A stretch of 64,000 nt of DNA from Actinomadura meyerae (GTDB lineage: Bacteria > Actinomycetota > Actinomycetes > Streptosporangiales > Streptosporangiaceae). Of the stretch, positions 33,201 through 40,662 are shown in pieces (position 1 is the first letter of the stretch; each line of letters begins with the position of its first letter). The stretch lies in NCBI RefSeq assembly GCF_900188445.1, contig NZ_FZOR01000020.1, positions 62,001 to 126,000 of the forward strand, in the 5' to 3' direction. A program made the translations under genes and the position numbers. Under the pieces are notes generated by a model. That model was not told the origin of the DNA, made no database searches, and saw only the letters and a program-made list of their open reading frames with translations.

Positions 33201-35741
33201 GCGGAGCGCCTCGACCGGCGGGGGCTCGCGCAGCCACGCGCGCAGCAGCGCGCTGACGACCGCGGCGTCCGCGGACGCGCGCTGCCGGGACAGGAAGATC
33301 CGGAAGACCGCCGCCTCCAGTTCGGGGGAGCGGTCCAGGCTCGTGACGCCGTAGTGGCCGAGCGCCTTCGCCAGCCGGTCCTGGAACGCCGCCGGCAGCC
33401 CGGCCCGCTCCACGTCGAGGCTCTGCAGGTAGGTGTGGAAGTACTCGCGGGCGCTGTGCACGTGCCCGTCCGCGCCGTCCCCGCCGGCGGGCCGGTCGCG
33501 GGTCAGCTCGGCGAGGTCGGCGAACACGTCCAGCAGCGCGATCTCCTCGGCCAGCGGCCGATGGCCCTCCGCGGCGGCGGCCTGGCGTGCGGCGAGGTAG
33601 CCGGCGAGCGCGCGGCGCTCGTCGTGCGGGTCGACGTCGAAGCCGAGCAGCAGGCCGCGCAGCTCCTCCCGGCCGCGGGCGGCGCGCTCGGGGGCCGGGA
33701 CCGCGGCGGGCGCCGCGGGCAGGTCCAGCTCGGCGGCCGCAGCGGCCGCGCCGTCCCCGGCCTCGGCGTCGGCGAGCGGCTCCAGCCGCAGCAGCGGCGC
33801 GCCGGTCTCCACCTGGCTGCCGACCGACACGACGCATTCCTTCAGCCGCGCCTTGAACGGCGCCCGCAGCACCGTCTCCATCTTCATGCTCTCCAGCACC
33901 AGGACGGGCGCGCCCGCCTCGACCTCGGCGCCGGGCTCCAGCGGGGTCGCGACGACCAGCGCGGGCGCGGGGGAGCGGACGACGCCGCCCTCGTCCCGGC
34001 TGACCCGGTGCGTCACGCCGTCCACCTCCACCAGGTGGACGGGCCCGTGCGTCCCGGTGAGCAGCCGGTACCGGGCGCCGTTGACGGTGATCTGCGCGGT
34101 GTGCCGGTCGAAGCGGTCCAGTTCGACATCGGCGGTGCGGACGTCGTCGCCCGCCTCGACGGCGACGCGGAACCGGTCCGCGCCGACCCGTGCGACCCGC
34201 ACCCGGTAGGCGGCGCCGCGCAGCTTCAGGTCGAGCGGCCTGCCGCTCTCGTGCCGCACCTGCGGGCGCCCGCCGGACGCGGTGGACAGCAGCCGCCGCC
34301 GCGCGGCGCGCTCGTCCTCCTCGTACGCCTCGATGGCGGCGGCGGCGAGCGCGACCGCCGAGTGGCGGCTGGTGACCAGGCCGCCCGCCGCGCGCTCCCG
34401 GTCGATCCAGCCGGTGTCGGCGCTCGCGGCGACGACCTCCGGCCGGTCGAGCAGGTCGAGTACGAAGCTCTTGTTCGTCGCGCCGCCCTCGATGATCACG
34501 GTGGTCTGCGCCATCGCCCGGCGCAGCCGGCCGAGCGCCTCGTCCCGGTCCCGGCCGTAGGCGATGATCTTGGCGATCATGGAGTCGAAGTCGGCGGGGA
34601 TGGTGTCGCCCTCCCGCACGCCGGTGTCGACTCGGACGCCGGGCCCGGCGGGCAGGTCGAGCCGCGCGATGCGGCCGGGCGCGGGGGCGAAGTCGCGGTC
34701 GGGGTCCTCGGCGTTCAGCCGGGCCTCCACGGCGTGCCCGCGCTCGACCGGCCGCGGGCCCTCCAGCCGGCCCCCGGCGGCGACGTGCAGCTGCGCGCGC
34801 ACCAGGTCGAACCCGGTGACGGCCTCGGTGATCGGGTGCTCGACCTGCAGCCGGGTGTTGACCTCCAGGAACGCGAACAGCTCGTCGCCGGGGTGGTAGA
34901 GGAACTCGACGGTCGCCGCGCCCCGGTAGCCGACCGCGACGGCGAGCCGCTCGGCGGACGCCTTCAGCTCCGCGGCCTGCTCGGCGCGCAGCACCGGCGA
35001 CGCCGACTCCTCGATGACCTTCTGGTTGCGGCGCTGCACCGAGCAGTCGCGCACGCCGAGCGCCCACGCGGTCTCGCCGTCCGCGATCACCTGCACCTCG
35101 ACGTGCCGGGCACCGGTGACCAGGCGCTCCAGGAACACCACGCCGCTGCCGAACGCGCGCGCGGCCTCCTGGCTGGTGCGCTCGTAGGCGTCGGCCAGCT
35201 CGGCCTCGTCGTTGATCACGCGGATGCCGCGCCCGCCTCCGCCCGCGGTCGCCTTCAGCATCAGCGGGTAGCCGATCCCGGCCGCCGCCTCGCGCGCCGC
35301 GTCCAGCGTCTCGACGGCGCCGCGGCTCCACGGTGCGACCGGGACGCCGACCTCCTCGGCGATCAGCTTCGCGCCGATCTTGTCGCCGAGCCGGCGCATG
35401 GCCTCGGCGCTCGGGCCGACGAAGGTGACGCCCGTCCGCTCGCACAGCTCGGCGAACGCCGGGTCCTCCGCGACGAAGCCCCAGCCGACCCACGCGGCGT
35501 CGGCGCCGGTCTCCACCAGCGCCCGCTCCAGCACCTCCGGGTTCAGGTACGGCCGCTCGGCCGCCGGGCCCAGGTCGTAGGCGAGGTCGGCCTCGCGGAC
35601 GAACGTGGCGGTGCGGTCGACGTCGGTGTGCAGGGCGACCGTCTCGATCCCGGCCCCGGTCTCGGCGGCCAGGGCCCGGACGGCGTGGATGAGCCGCATG
35701 GCGGCCTCTCCGCGGTTGACGATGGCGACACGACTGAACAC
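30288..35741 (-). CDS. Single-chain biotin-dependent acyl-CoA carboxylase (BC-BCCP-CT)
   Basis: A 1817-residue protein containing a whole acyl-CoA carboxylase. Residues 1 to about 450 are biotin carboxylase (VAIVNRGEAAMRLI, LMLKATAGGGGRGIRVI, FLEVNTRLQVEHPITE). The biotinyl domain has VLESMKMET near residue 618. A central region to about 1180 lacks a named motif. The carboxyltransferase occupies about 1200-1770, with SMESGTENMDW, TGKQALDFSGGVSAEDNLGIGG (in parts), NLSGFDGSPESLRKLQLEYG (in parts) and YHGGAFVVFSKALNP. GTG 35741 is chosen because residues just after it match the domain start and AGGAGG lies upstream. Most bacteria split these functions among subunits. Substrate (acetyl-, propionyl- or longer acyl-CoA) is not evident. 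Confidence 0.93.
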   Translation of the reverse strand: MFSRVAIVNRGEAAMRLIHAVRALAAETGAGIETVALHTDVDRTATFVREADLAYDLGPAAERPYLNPEVLERALVETGADAAWVGWGFVAEDPAFAELCERTGVTFVGPSAEAMRRLGDKIGAKLIAEEVGVPVAPWSRGAVETLDAAREAAAGIGYPLMLKATAGGGGRGIRVINDEAELADAYERTSQEAARAFGSGVVFLERLVTGARHVEVQVIADGETAWALGVRDCSVQRRNQKVIEESASPVLRAEQAAELKASAERLAVAVGYRGAATVEFLYHPGDELFAFLEVNTRLQVEHPITEAVTGFDLVRAQLHVAAGGRLEGPRPVERGHAVEARLNAEDPDRDFAPAPGRIARLDLPAGPGVRVDTGVREGDTIPADFDSMIAKIIAYGRDRDEALGRLRRAMAQTTVIIEGGATNKSFVLDLLDRPEVVAASADTGWIDRERAAGGLVTSRHSAVALAAAAIEAYEEDERAARRRLLSTASGGRPQVRHESGRPLDLKLRGAAYRVRVARVGADRFRVAVEAGDDVRTADVELDRFDRHTAQITVNGARYRLLTGTHGPVHLVEVDGVTHRVSRDEGGVVRSPAPALVVATPLEPGAEVEAGAPVLVLESMKMETVLRAPFKARLKECVVSVGSQVETGAPLLRLEPLADAEAGDGAAAAAAELDLPAAPAAVPAPERAARGREELRGLLLGFDVDPHDERRALAGYLAARQAAAAEGHRPLAEEIALLDVFADLAELTRDRPAGGDGADGHVHSAREYFHTYLQSLDVERAGLPAAFQDRLAKALGHYGVTSLDRSPELEAAVFRIFLSRQRASADAAVVSALLRAWLREPPPVEALREPAGLALQRLINAAQVRFPVVYDLACGVVFAWYAQPMLRRDRARVYADVRRHLRHLDAHPDSPDRADRIAEMVRSTEPLVRLLGRRLRRGDRDNAVMLEVLTRRYYGNKGLTGVRTAEAGGCSFVVAEREGSRLVSAAVSFDALGGALAGLAGLATGGEVVDADIYLSWENQPEDFEAMAEALSGVLAEHPMPGGVRRITATVAGSSGAVMHHHFTFRPYGDGMAEERLIRGLHPHIAQRMRMERLSGFDLTRLPSSDEEVYLFQCVARDNPSDDRLVAFAQVRDLTGLRDHDGRLLSLPTAEFIIATCLDSIRRAQERRPSKNRLPTNRIVIYVWPPSDLARAELEMLVDRMLPTAAGAGLEEIEIIGRRRDPETGELLKRTVRIAFDAAGGTSLTVGEPSDDPVEPVDGYRQKVLRARSRNTVYPYELTAMLGDFTEHDLDAAHALVPVDRPAGRNTAAIVAGVVTTPTPRHPEGVTRVVLLGDPTKALGALSEPECRRVIAALDLAERMRVPVEWYALSAGARISMESGTENMDWVAAALKRIVEFTQDGGEINVVVAGINVGAQPYWNAEATMLMHTKGVLVMTPESAMVLTGKQALDFSGGVSAEDNLGIGGYDRVMGPNGQAQYWAPNLVAARDVLMAHYDHTYVVPGEDAPRRAATTDPADRDVSDFPHIVEGSDFTTVGEIFSAAANPDRKKPFDIRTVMRALSDQDHPVLERWAGMADADTAVVQDVHLGGIPVCLLGIESHAVPRRGFPPTDGPDSYTAGTLFPQSSKKAARAINAASGNRPLVVLANLSGFDGSPESLRKLQLEYGAEIGRAIVNFRGPIVFCVISRYHGGAFVVFSKALNPNMTVLALEGSFASVLGGAPAAAAVFSRDVDARTAADPRVRALEPRVAAATGADRAALIAELDELRASVRAEKLGEVAAEFDRVHDIRRAVEVGSVDAVIPAAELRPRIIEAIESRLK

Positions 35742-35900
35742 CCGACCGAGCCCTCCTGTAGACCACGGCGCACGCCGCGCGACGGCGCCCCCGACGGTGC
35801 CACCTTTCCGCCTACCGGCCCGTAGCGCCATGTCGCAGACATCGCACGCTGAGCGGTTGGAGTTGTGGGAATCGTGCAAAGCCGGGACCGGGACGCCGCC

Positions 35901-38015
35901 TTACGGCGCGTCCGGAACCCGGACGGCGATGACGGCGATGTCGTCGGTGCCGGTGGTCGGGAGGCCGGTGAGGATGCCGTCGCAGAAGGCGGGCAGGGGG
36001 GCGGTGGCGAGCTCGGCGGCGCGGCGGCGGAGCCTGTCCAGGCCCCGGTTCAGGTGCTCGTGGGGATGCTCGATGAGCCCGTCGGTGTAGAGGAAGAGCG
36101 TGGAGCGGGGCGGCAGGGGCTCGACGGCGCTGACGCAGGGATCGTCCACGAGCAGGCCCAGGAGGGGGTTGGTGGCGTCCTCCAGCAGCCGGGTGTCGCC
36201 TTCTGCGGTGACCAGCAGCGGGGGCGGGTGCCCTGCGACCGCGTAGTGGAGCTGGAGGCCGCCGCTCCGGGCCTTCTCGACCCGGGCCAGCACGCAGGTG
36301 GCGGTGCCCTCGGGCGTCAGCGTGTCCAGGGCGACGTTCAGCCGGCGCAGGATGTCGCCCGGCGGCCCTTCGCGGTCGACGGCGAGCCCCCGCAGCATGT
36401 TGCGGAGCTGGCTCATCGCGACGGCGGCGCCCAGGTCGTGCCCGGCCACGTCCCCGATGACGAGGACGGTGGTGCCGTCGCGGAGCACGAAGGAGTCGTA
36501 CCAGTCGCCGCCCACCTCGGCCGCGGCGGGGCTCGCCCGGTACCTGGCGACGATGCCCAGGCCCGGGACCTCGGGCGGCTGCGCCAGGAGGCCGTGCTGG
36601 AGGGCGAGCGCGACCCGCTGCGTGCGCTGGAAGAGCATGGCGCTGCTCAGCGCGTCGTGCGCGTGGTCGAACATCTTCCGTATCAGCGCGACGTCCTCGT
36701 CGTCGAACGGCGGGCGGTCTCCGCAGGCGGACGCGGTCACCGCGGCCGCGACCGTGCCGTCCACGATCACCGGCAGCAGCATCACCGTGTGGGCGCCGGC
36801 GTCGGTGAGCCACGACACCGAGCTCGCGGGCAGCAGGTCCCTCGGCGGCTTCCCGGGCGGGAAGCTGCGGCGCACCGGGCGCCTCGCCAGCACGGCCCGG
36901 ACGAAGCCGCTGTCGGGCGAGAACCACTCCTCGCCGGCCGGGAGCCGCGCCGGCAGCCCCTCCCGTGCGGCGGTGGCGATGCGGCGGGACAGGACGGGCG
37001 CGCTCGGCGGGCGCTCGCCGAGCTCGGGCAGCAGGTGCACTCCGCAGCCGTCGGCGAGCGCCGGGACGAGGACGTCGGCGAGCGCGCCGAGCATGTCGTG
37101 CAGCTCGGTGTGCTCGGCGGTCGCGACGGCGGCGCGGCCGAGCAGCTCCTGGCGGCGCTCCCGCCGCCAGCGCTGCTCGATGTCGGTGCAGGTGCCCACC
37201 CATTCCACGATGGCGCCGTCCTCGTAGACCGGCGCGGCGTTCACCTCGAAGTGCCGGTACTCGCCGCCGGTGTTCCGCAGCCGGTAGACGTGGCGCCAGG
37301 GCTGCTCCCGGCGCAGCGCCTCACGCCAGGAGCGCACCGTCGCGTCGCGGTCGTCGGGGTGCACGGCCCGCAGCCAGCCCTCGCCGCGGAACTCCTCCCA
37401 GCCCTGCCCCGTCACCCGCTCCCAGCCGGGGCTCGGCTCGATCGGGCGGCCGTGCGGCCCGGCCACCCACACGACCTCGGCGCTCACCTGGACCAGGCTC
37501 CGGAAGCGGTGCAGCAGCCGGCGCCGCGTCTCGGCCATCTCCCGGGCGCGCCGGGCCGTGGCCACCTCCTCGGTGACGTCCGCGGCGACGGTGAGGACGC
37601 CGGGCTCGCCGTCCTCGAACCGGGAGAGGCTGAAGGAGAAGTAGCGCTTCTCCATGCCGGAGCCGAAGTGCAGCGTCACCGGCGTGTCCGTGACGCTGAT
37701 CGCCTCCCCGGTGGCGTACACGCGGTCGAACAGGTCGAAGTGGTGCTTCTCGAGGAGCTCGCCGAACGCCTCGCGGATCGGCTGCCCGACCGGCCGTACC
37801 CCGAAGCTCAGCCGGTAGGCGGTGTTGGTGTAGACGAGCCGGTGGTCGGGCCCGGTCGTCACGGCCACGCCCACCGGCGCGAGGTCGAAGACCTCCAGCG
37901 TGAGCTTGCGGTACCGATCGGCGCCGAGGCGCCGTTCCGCTCCGGCGTCGTCCATCGTCCCCCCGTCGGCCGGCCGTCCTCCTGAGTCGCCGTACCCCGC
38001 GAGCAGGGCGGACAT
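35901..38015 (-). CDS. PAS-PAS-GAF-PP2C sensor phosphatase (RsbU/SpoIIE type)
   Basis: A protein of up to 704 residues. Two PAS domains (about 45-160 and 185-290, with FDLAPVGVAVTTGPDHRLVYTNTAY in parts and GWLRAVHPDDRDATVRSWREAL in parts) precede a GAF-like domain (about 300-470) and a PP2C-type phosphatase (about 490-700). Metal-site motifs AEVGGDWYDSF, VIGDVAGHDLGAAVAMSQLR and FLYTDGLIE are present. Such proteins dephosphorylate anti-sigma-factor antagonists in response to a signal. ATG 38015 gives the longest form; ATG 37955 with GGGGGG close by is an alternative. No sigma factor or antagonist is adjacent. Confidence 0.9.
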   Translation of the reverse strand: MSALLAGYGDSGGRPADGGTMDDAGAERRLGADRYRKLTLEVFDLAPVGVAVTTGPDHRLVYTNTAYRLSFGVRPVGQPIREAFGELLEKHHFDLFDRVYATGEAISVTDTPVTLHFGSGMEKRYFSFSLSRFEDGEPGVLTVAADVTEEVATARRAREMAETRRRLLHRFRSLVQVSAEVVWVAGPHGRPIEPSPGWERVTGQGWEEFRGEGWLRAVHPDDRDATVRSWREALRREQPWRHVYRLRNTGGEYRHFEVNAAPVYEDGAIVEWVGTCTDIEQRWRRERRQELLGRAAVATAEHTELHDMLGALADVLVPALADGCGVHLLPELGERPPSAPVLSRRIATAAREGLPARLPAGEEWFSPDSGFVRAVLARRPVRRSFPPGKPPRDLLPASSVSWLTDAGAHTVMLLPVIVDGTVAAAVTASACGDRPPFDDEDVALIRKMFDHAHDALSSAMLFQRTQRVALALQHGLLAQPPEVPGLGIVARYRASPAAAEVGGDWYDSFVLRDGTTVLVIGDVAGHDLGAAVAMSQLRNMLRGLAVDREGPPGDILRRLNVALDTLTPEGTATCVLARVEKARSGGLQLHYAVAGHPPPLLVTAEGDTRLLEDATNPLLGLLVDDPCVSAVEPLPPRSTLFLYTDGLIEHPHEHLNRGLDRLRRRAAELATAPLPAFCDGILTGLPTTGTDDIAVIAVRVPDAP

Positions 38016-38113
38016 CGCGATTTTTACCCGCGGTTGGCGAAGAGGTTCACCGATGGGTGCGGGCCGTACCCGGCGCGGGTGTTCCCCCGGCCCGGACGGG
38101 CAGCCTGGAGAGC

Positions 38114-38638
38114 GTGGAACCGCTGCTGACGTTCGGCCACGGCACGGCGGGGCGCGCCGAGCTGGCGCCCCTGCTGCGCGGCGCCGGGGTTCGGTGCGTC
38201 GTGGACGTCCGCACCGCGCCGGGGAGCCGCCGCAACCCGGACGTCCACCGCGACGCCCTCCGCGAGTGGCTGCCCGCCGAGGGCATCGGCTACCGCTGGG
38301 AGGAGCGCCTCGGCGGCTTCCGCCGCGCCGCGCCCGGCAACCCCGACACCTTCTGGCGCAACGACTCCTTCCGCGGGTACGCCGGGCACACCCGCAGCCC
38401 CGAGTTCCTGGCCGCCATGGACGAGCTGCTGGGCGCGGCCGCGCGGACCCGGACGGCCGTCATGTGCAGCGAGTCGGTGTGGTGGCGCTGCCACCGCCGG
38501 CTGATCGCCGACTTCGCCGTCCTGGCGCGCGGCCGGCCCGTCCTGCATCTGGCCCACGACGGCCGCCTCACCGAGCATCCGCCCACGTCAGGAGCCCGCC
38601 TGCGGGAAGACGGGAGGCTCGTCTACGACGGGGAATGA
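38114..38638 (+). CDS. DUF488 family protein
   Basis: A 174-residue protein. LLTFGHGTAGRAELAPLL at the start, VRCVVDVRTAPGSRRNPDVHRD and AVMCSESVWWRCHRRLIAD near residue 125 are the family hallmarks, including the conserved Cys and CHR triad. GTG 38114 follows GGAG at a good distance; an upstream ATG at 38057 would add an unconserved, Arg/Gly-rich stretch. The biochemical function of DUF488 is not established. It is followed by a 250-base gap and a separate operon. Confidence 0.85.
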   Translation: MEPLLTFGHGTAGRAELAPLLRGAGVRCVVDVRTAPGSRRNPDVHRDALREWLPAEGIGYRWEERLGGFRRAAPGNPDTFWRNDSFRGYAGHTRSPEFLAAMDELLGAAARTRTAVMCSESVWWRCHRRLIADFAVLARGRPVLHLAHDGRLTEHPPTSGARLREDGRLVYDGE

Positions 38639-38888
38639 CCGCCCGGGGGCCCGGCGCGCCCGGGACTCCCGTGGGGCGGCCAGTGTCCCACCCTGGTGCC
38701 CCCGGCGGGCCCGGCGGCGAGGGTTGACGGTGTCGGCGGGCCGGTCGGGTGACCGGCGGGTCATGACAGGGACGGGCCGCTCGGGTCGCGAAAAGTCCGG
38801 GGGAACTGTCACGGGCGGGCGGCCCGCCTTGTCCTAGATGGCGGCCGGGCGGCGACGGACGCCGGCCGGCGGACTGGAGGGGAGCGAC
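38639..38888. other. Intergenic region before the NmrA-type gene
   Basis: The longest gene-free stretch in the window. It contains the inverted repeat CCGGTC-GGGT-GACCGG (38741-38756) and a GGGAACTGTC segment near 38801, but no promoter I can defend. It presumably holds the promoter of the operon starting at 38889. Confidence 0.3.
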
Positions 38889-39644
38889 ATGAAGATCGTG
38901 GTCATCGGAGGCACCGGCCTGATCGGGTCGAAGGTCGTGGAGAGGCTGAGCGCCCAGGGGCACGAGGCGGTGGCGGCCGCGCCGAACACCGGGGTGAACA
39001 CGCTGACCGGCGAGGGCCTCGCGGAGGTGCTGGAAGGGGCCTCGGTGGTGGTCGACGTGGCGAACTCGCCGTCGTTCGAGGACGCCGCCGTCCTGGAGTT
39101 CTTCGAGAAGTCGACCGGCAACCTGCTCGCCGCCGAGGAGGACGCGGGCGTCCGCCACCACGTCGGGCTGTCGATCGTGGGCACCGACCGGGGGCCGTCC
39201 CGCGGCTACTTCCGCGCGAAGCTCGCCCAGGAGGACCTGATCCGCAAGTCGCCGATCCCGTTCTCGATCGTGCACGCCACGCAGTTCTTCGAGTTCACGC
39301 GGGGCATCGCCGACGACGCCACCGACGGCGGCGTCGTGCGGATCGCGCCCGTGGCCTACCAGCCCATGGCCGGCGACGACGTCGCCGCGCGGCTCACCGA
39401 GGTCGCGCTGGGCGCCCCGCTGGACTCCCCGATCGAGATCGCCGGGCCCGAGCGGTTCCGGATGGACGAGTTCATCCGGGACGCGCTCGCCTACTGGAAC
39501 GACCCGCGCGAGGTCGTCACGGACCCGCACGCGCACTACTTCGGGGCCGAGGTCGAGGAGGACAGCCTGGTCCCGCTCGGCGACGCCCTCCTCGGCTCGA
39601 TCCGCTACGCCGACTGGCCGGGCCGCGACGCGGTGAAGAAGTAG
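38889..39644 (+). CDS. NmrA-like NAD(P)-binding protein
   Basis: A 251-residue atypical short-chain dehydrogenase. MKIVVIGGTGLIGSKVVERL carries the GxxGxxG dinucleotide loop at the N-terminus. HHVGLSIVGTD and GYFRAKLAQEDLIRKSPIPF place a Tyr-x3-Lys-like element (Y-FRAK) in the middle, and SIVHATQFFEF follows. Related proteins are NAD(P)H:quinone reductases or redox-sensing regulators. ATG 38889 lies behind GGAGGGGAG; an earlier ATG in frame has no such site. It precedes the methyltransferase gene by 27 bases and may be the first gene of that operon. Confidence 0.85.
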   Translation: MKIVVIGGTGLIGSKVVERLSAQGHEAVAAAPNTGVNTLTGEGLAEVLEGASVVVDVANSPSFEDAAVLEFFEKSTGNLLAAEEDAGVRHHVGLSIVGTDRGPSRGYFRAKLAQEDLIRKSPIPFSIVHATQFFEFTRGIADDATDGGVVRIAPVAYQPMAGDDVAARLTEVALGAPLDSPIEIAGPERFRMDEFIRDALAYWNDPREVVTDPHAHYFGAEVEEDSLVPLGDALLGSIRYADWPGRDAVKK

Positions 39645-39671
39645 GCCGCGCCGGACGATCGGGGGAGTGCC

Positions 39672-40469
39672 ATGACCGCACCGGCGATGGTCGCCGAGTT
39701 CGACGACGTGGCGGAGTGGACGGCCGAGGCCGTCGAGCTGCTCGGCGGCCGGCACGCGATCCCGGCCGCCTGCCGCGGCAGCGCGAGCCCGGCGGCGCTG
39801 GCCTGGCTCGCCGAGGCGTGCGAGCTGGCGCCCGGGACGGCGCTGCTGGACGTCGGCGCCGGCGCGGGCGGCCCGGCGGCCTGGGCGGCGGAGCGGTTCG
39901 GCGTGCGGCCGGTGCTGCTGGAGCGGATGCCGGCCGCGTGCCGGGCGGCCGCGCGGCTGTTCGGGCTGCCGGTCGTGACCGCCGACGCGGCGCGGATCCC
40001 GCTGCGCACCGGGTCCGCGGACGCCGCCTGGTGCCTGGGCGTCCTGTGCACCGTCCGGGACAAGGCCGCGCTGCTCGCCGAGATCCACCGGGTGCTGGCG
40101 CCCGGCGCGTCGCTGGGGCTGCTGGTCACGGTCGCCCGCGGCCCGGTGCTCGGCGCGGTCCCGGACGGGAACCACTTCCCCACCCAGCCGGAGCTCGCCG
40201 GACTGCTCGACGGGGCCGGGTTCGACCTCGTCGAGCAGATCGACAGTCCGGGCGACGCGCCGCTGGCCTGGTCGCGGCGCGCCGAGCGGGTCGCCGAGCT
40301 CGTCGCCGCCCGGCACCGCGGCGACCGCGCCTACGCCCTGGCCGCCCATCAGGGGGAGCGCTTCTCCCGCCTGCTCGCCTCCGGGCGGCTCTCCATGCAG
40401 CTCGTCCACGCCGTCGCCCGGCAACGTGCGGCGCGACCCCCGGGGAGGGGACATGACCTCAGCGGATGA
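39672..40469 (+). CDS. Class I SAM-dependent methyltransferase
   Basis: A 265-residue Rossmann methyltransferase. SAM motif I is LLDVGAGAGGPAAWAAERFG near residue 60; an acidic residue at the second strand (VLLERMPAA) and a post-I loop TADAARIPLRTGSADAAWCLGVL fit small-molecule methyltransferases. The ATG at 39672 follows GGGGGAG. The 3' end overlaps the next small gene by 17 bases, so all four genes to 43618 are translationally coupled. Substrate unknown. Confidence 0.88.
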   Translation: MTAPAMVAEFDDVAEWTAEAVELLGGRHAIPAACRGSASPAALAWLAEACELAPGTALLDVGAGAGGPAAWAAERFGVRPVLLERMPAACRAAARLFGLPVVTADAARIPLRTGSADAAWCLGVLCTVRDKAALLAEIHRVLAPGASLGLLVTVARGPVLGAVPDGNHFPTQPELAGLLDGAGFDLVEQIDSPGDAPLAWSRRAERVAELVAARHRGDRAYALAAHQGERFSRLLASGRLSMQLVHAVARQRAARPPGRGHDLSG

Positions 40470-40662
40470 GGACAGGAGTTTCGAGGTGGAACTCGAGATC
40501 GAGATCGAGGAGGAGCTGACGCTGGTCGCGTCGAGCCGCCCGGAGGAGGCGGCCGCCGCGCCGGTCGGCGAATGGCTGTTCGACCCGGCCGACGCCGAGC
40601 GCGACGAGATCGGACTGCGCAACCTCCTCGGCGCCGTGGAGAAGCTGGAAGGCGACTCATGA
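40453..40662 (+). CDS. Small, strongly acidic protein (69 aa)
   Basis: A 69-residue protein with about a third Glu and Asp residues. The stretch FEVELEIEIEEELTLV is a regular alternation of acidic and hydrophobic residues, then an Ala/Pro hinge, then GEWLFDPADAERDEIGLRNLLGAVEKLEG in two parts, likely helical. ATG 40453 has GGGGAGGGG directly upstream. It is sandwiched, with overlaps, between a methyltransferase and the ferritin-like/CDGSH gene. It could be an adaptor or chaperone for that protein; a modified-peptide precursor is possible but nothing looks like a core peptide. No family recognised. Confidence 0.75.
   Translation: MTSADEDRSFEVELEIEIEEELTLVASSRPEEAAAAPVGEWLFDPADAERDEIGLRNLLGAVEKLEGDS

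Noticed and set aside
30390..35825. Very long plus-strand open frame opposite the carboxylase gene
   Set aside because: It mirrors the carboxylase codons, has the skewed Arg/Gly/Val/His composition of an antisense frame, and shows no domain. The minus-strand product has complete catalytic motifs.
38795..38840. ECF-sigma promoter (GGAACT ... GTC) before the NmrA-type gene
   Set aside because: The distance between GGAACT and the possible -10 is about 23 bases, too long for known ECF promoters.
40453..40662. Acidic small protein as a ribosomal peptide natural product precursor
   Set aside because: There is a methyltransferase nearby, but I see no core peptide rich in Cys, Ser, Thr or aromatic residues, no leader-cleavage site and no dedicated protease or cyclase. 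Kept only as an unknown small protein.
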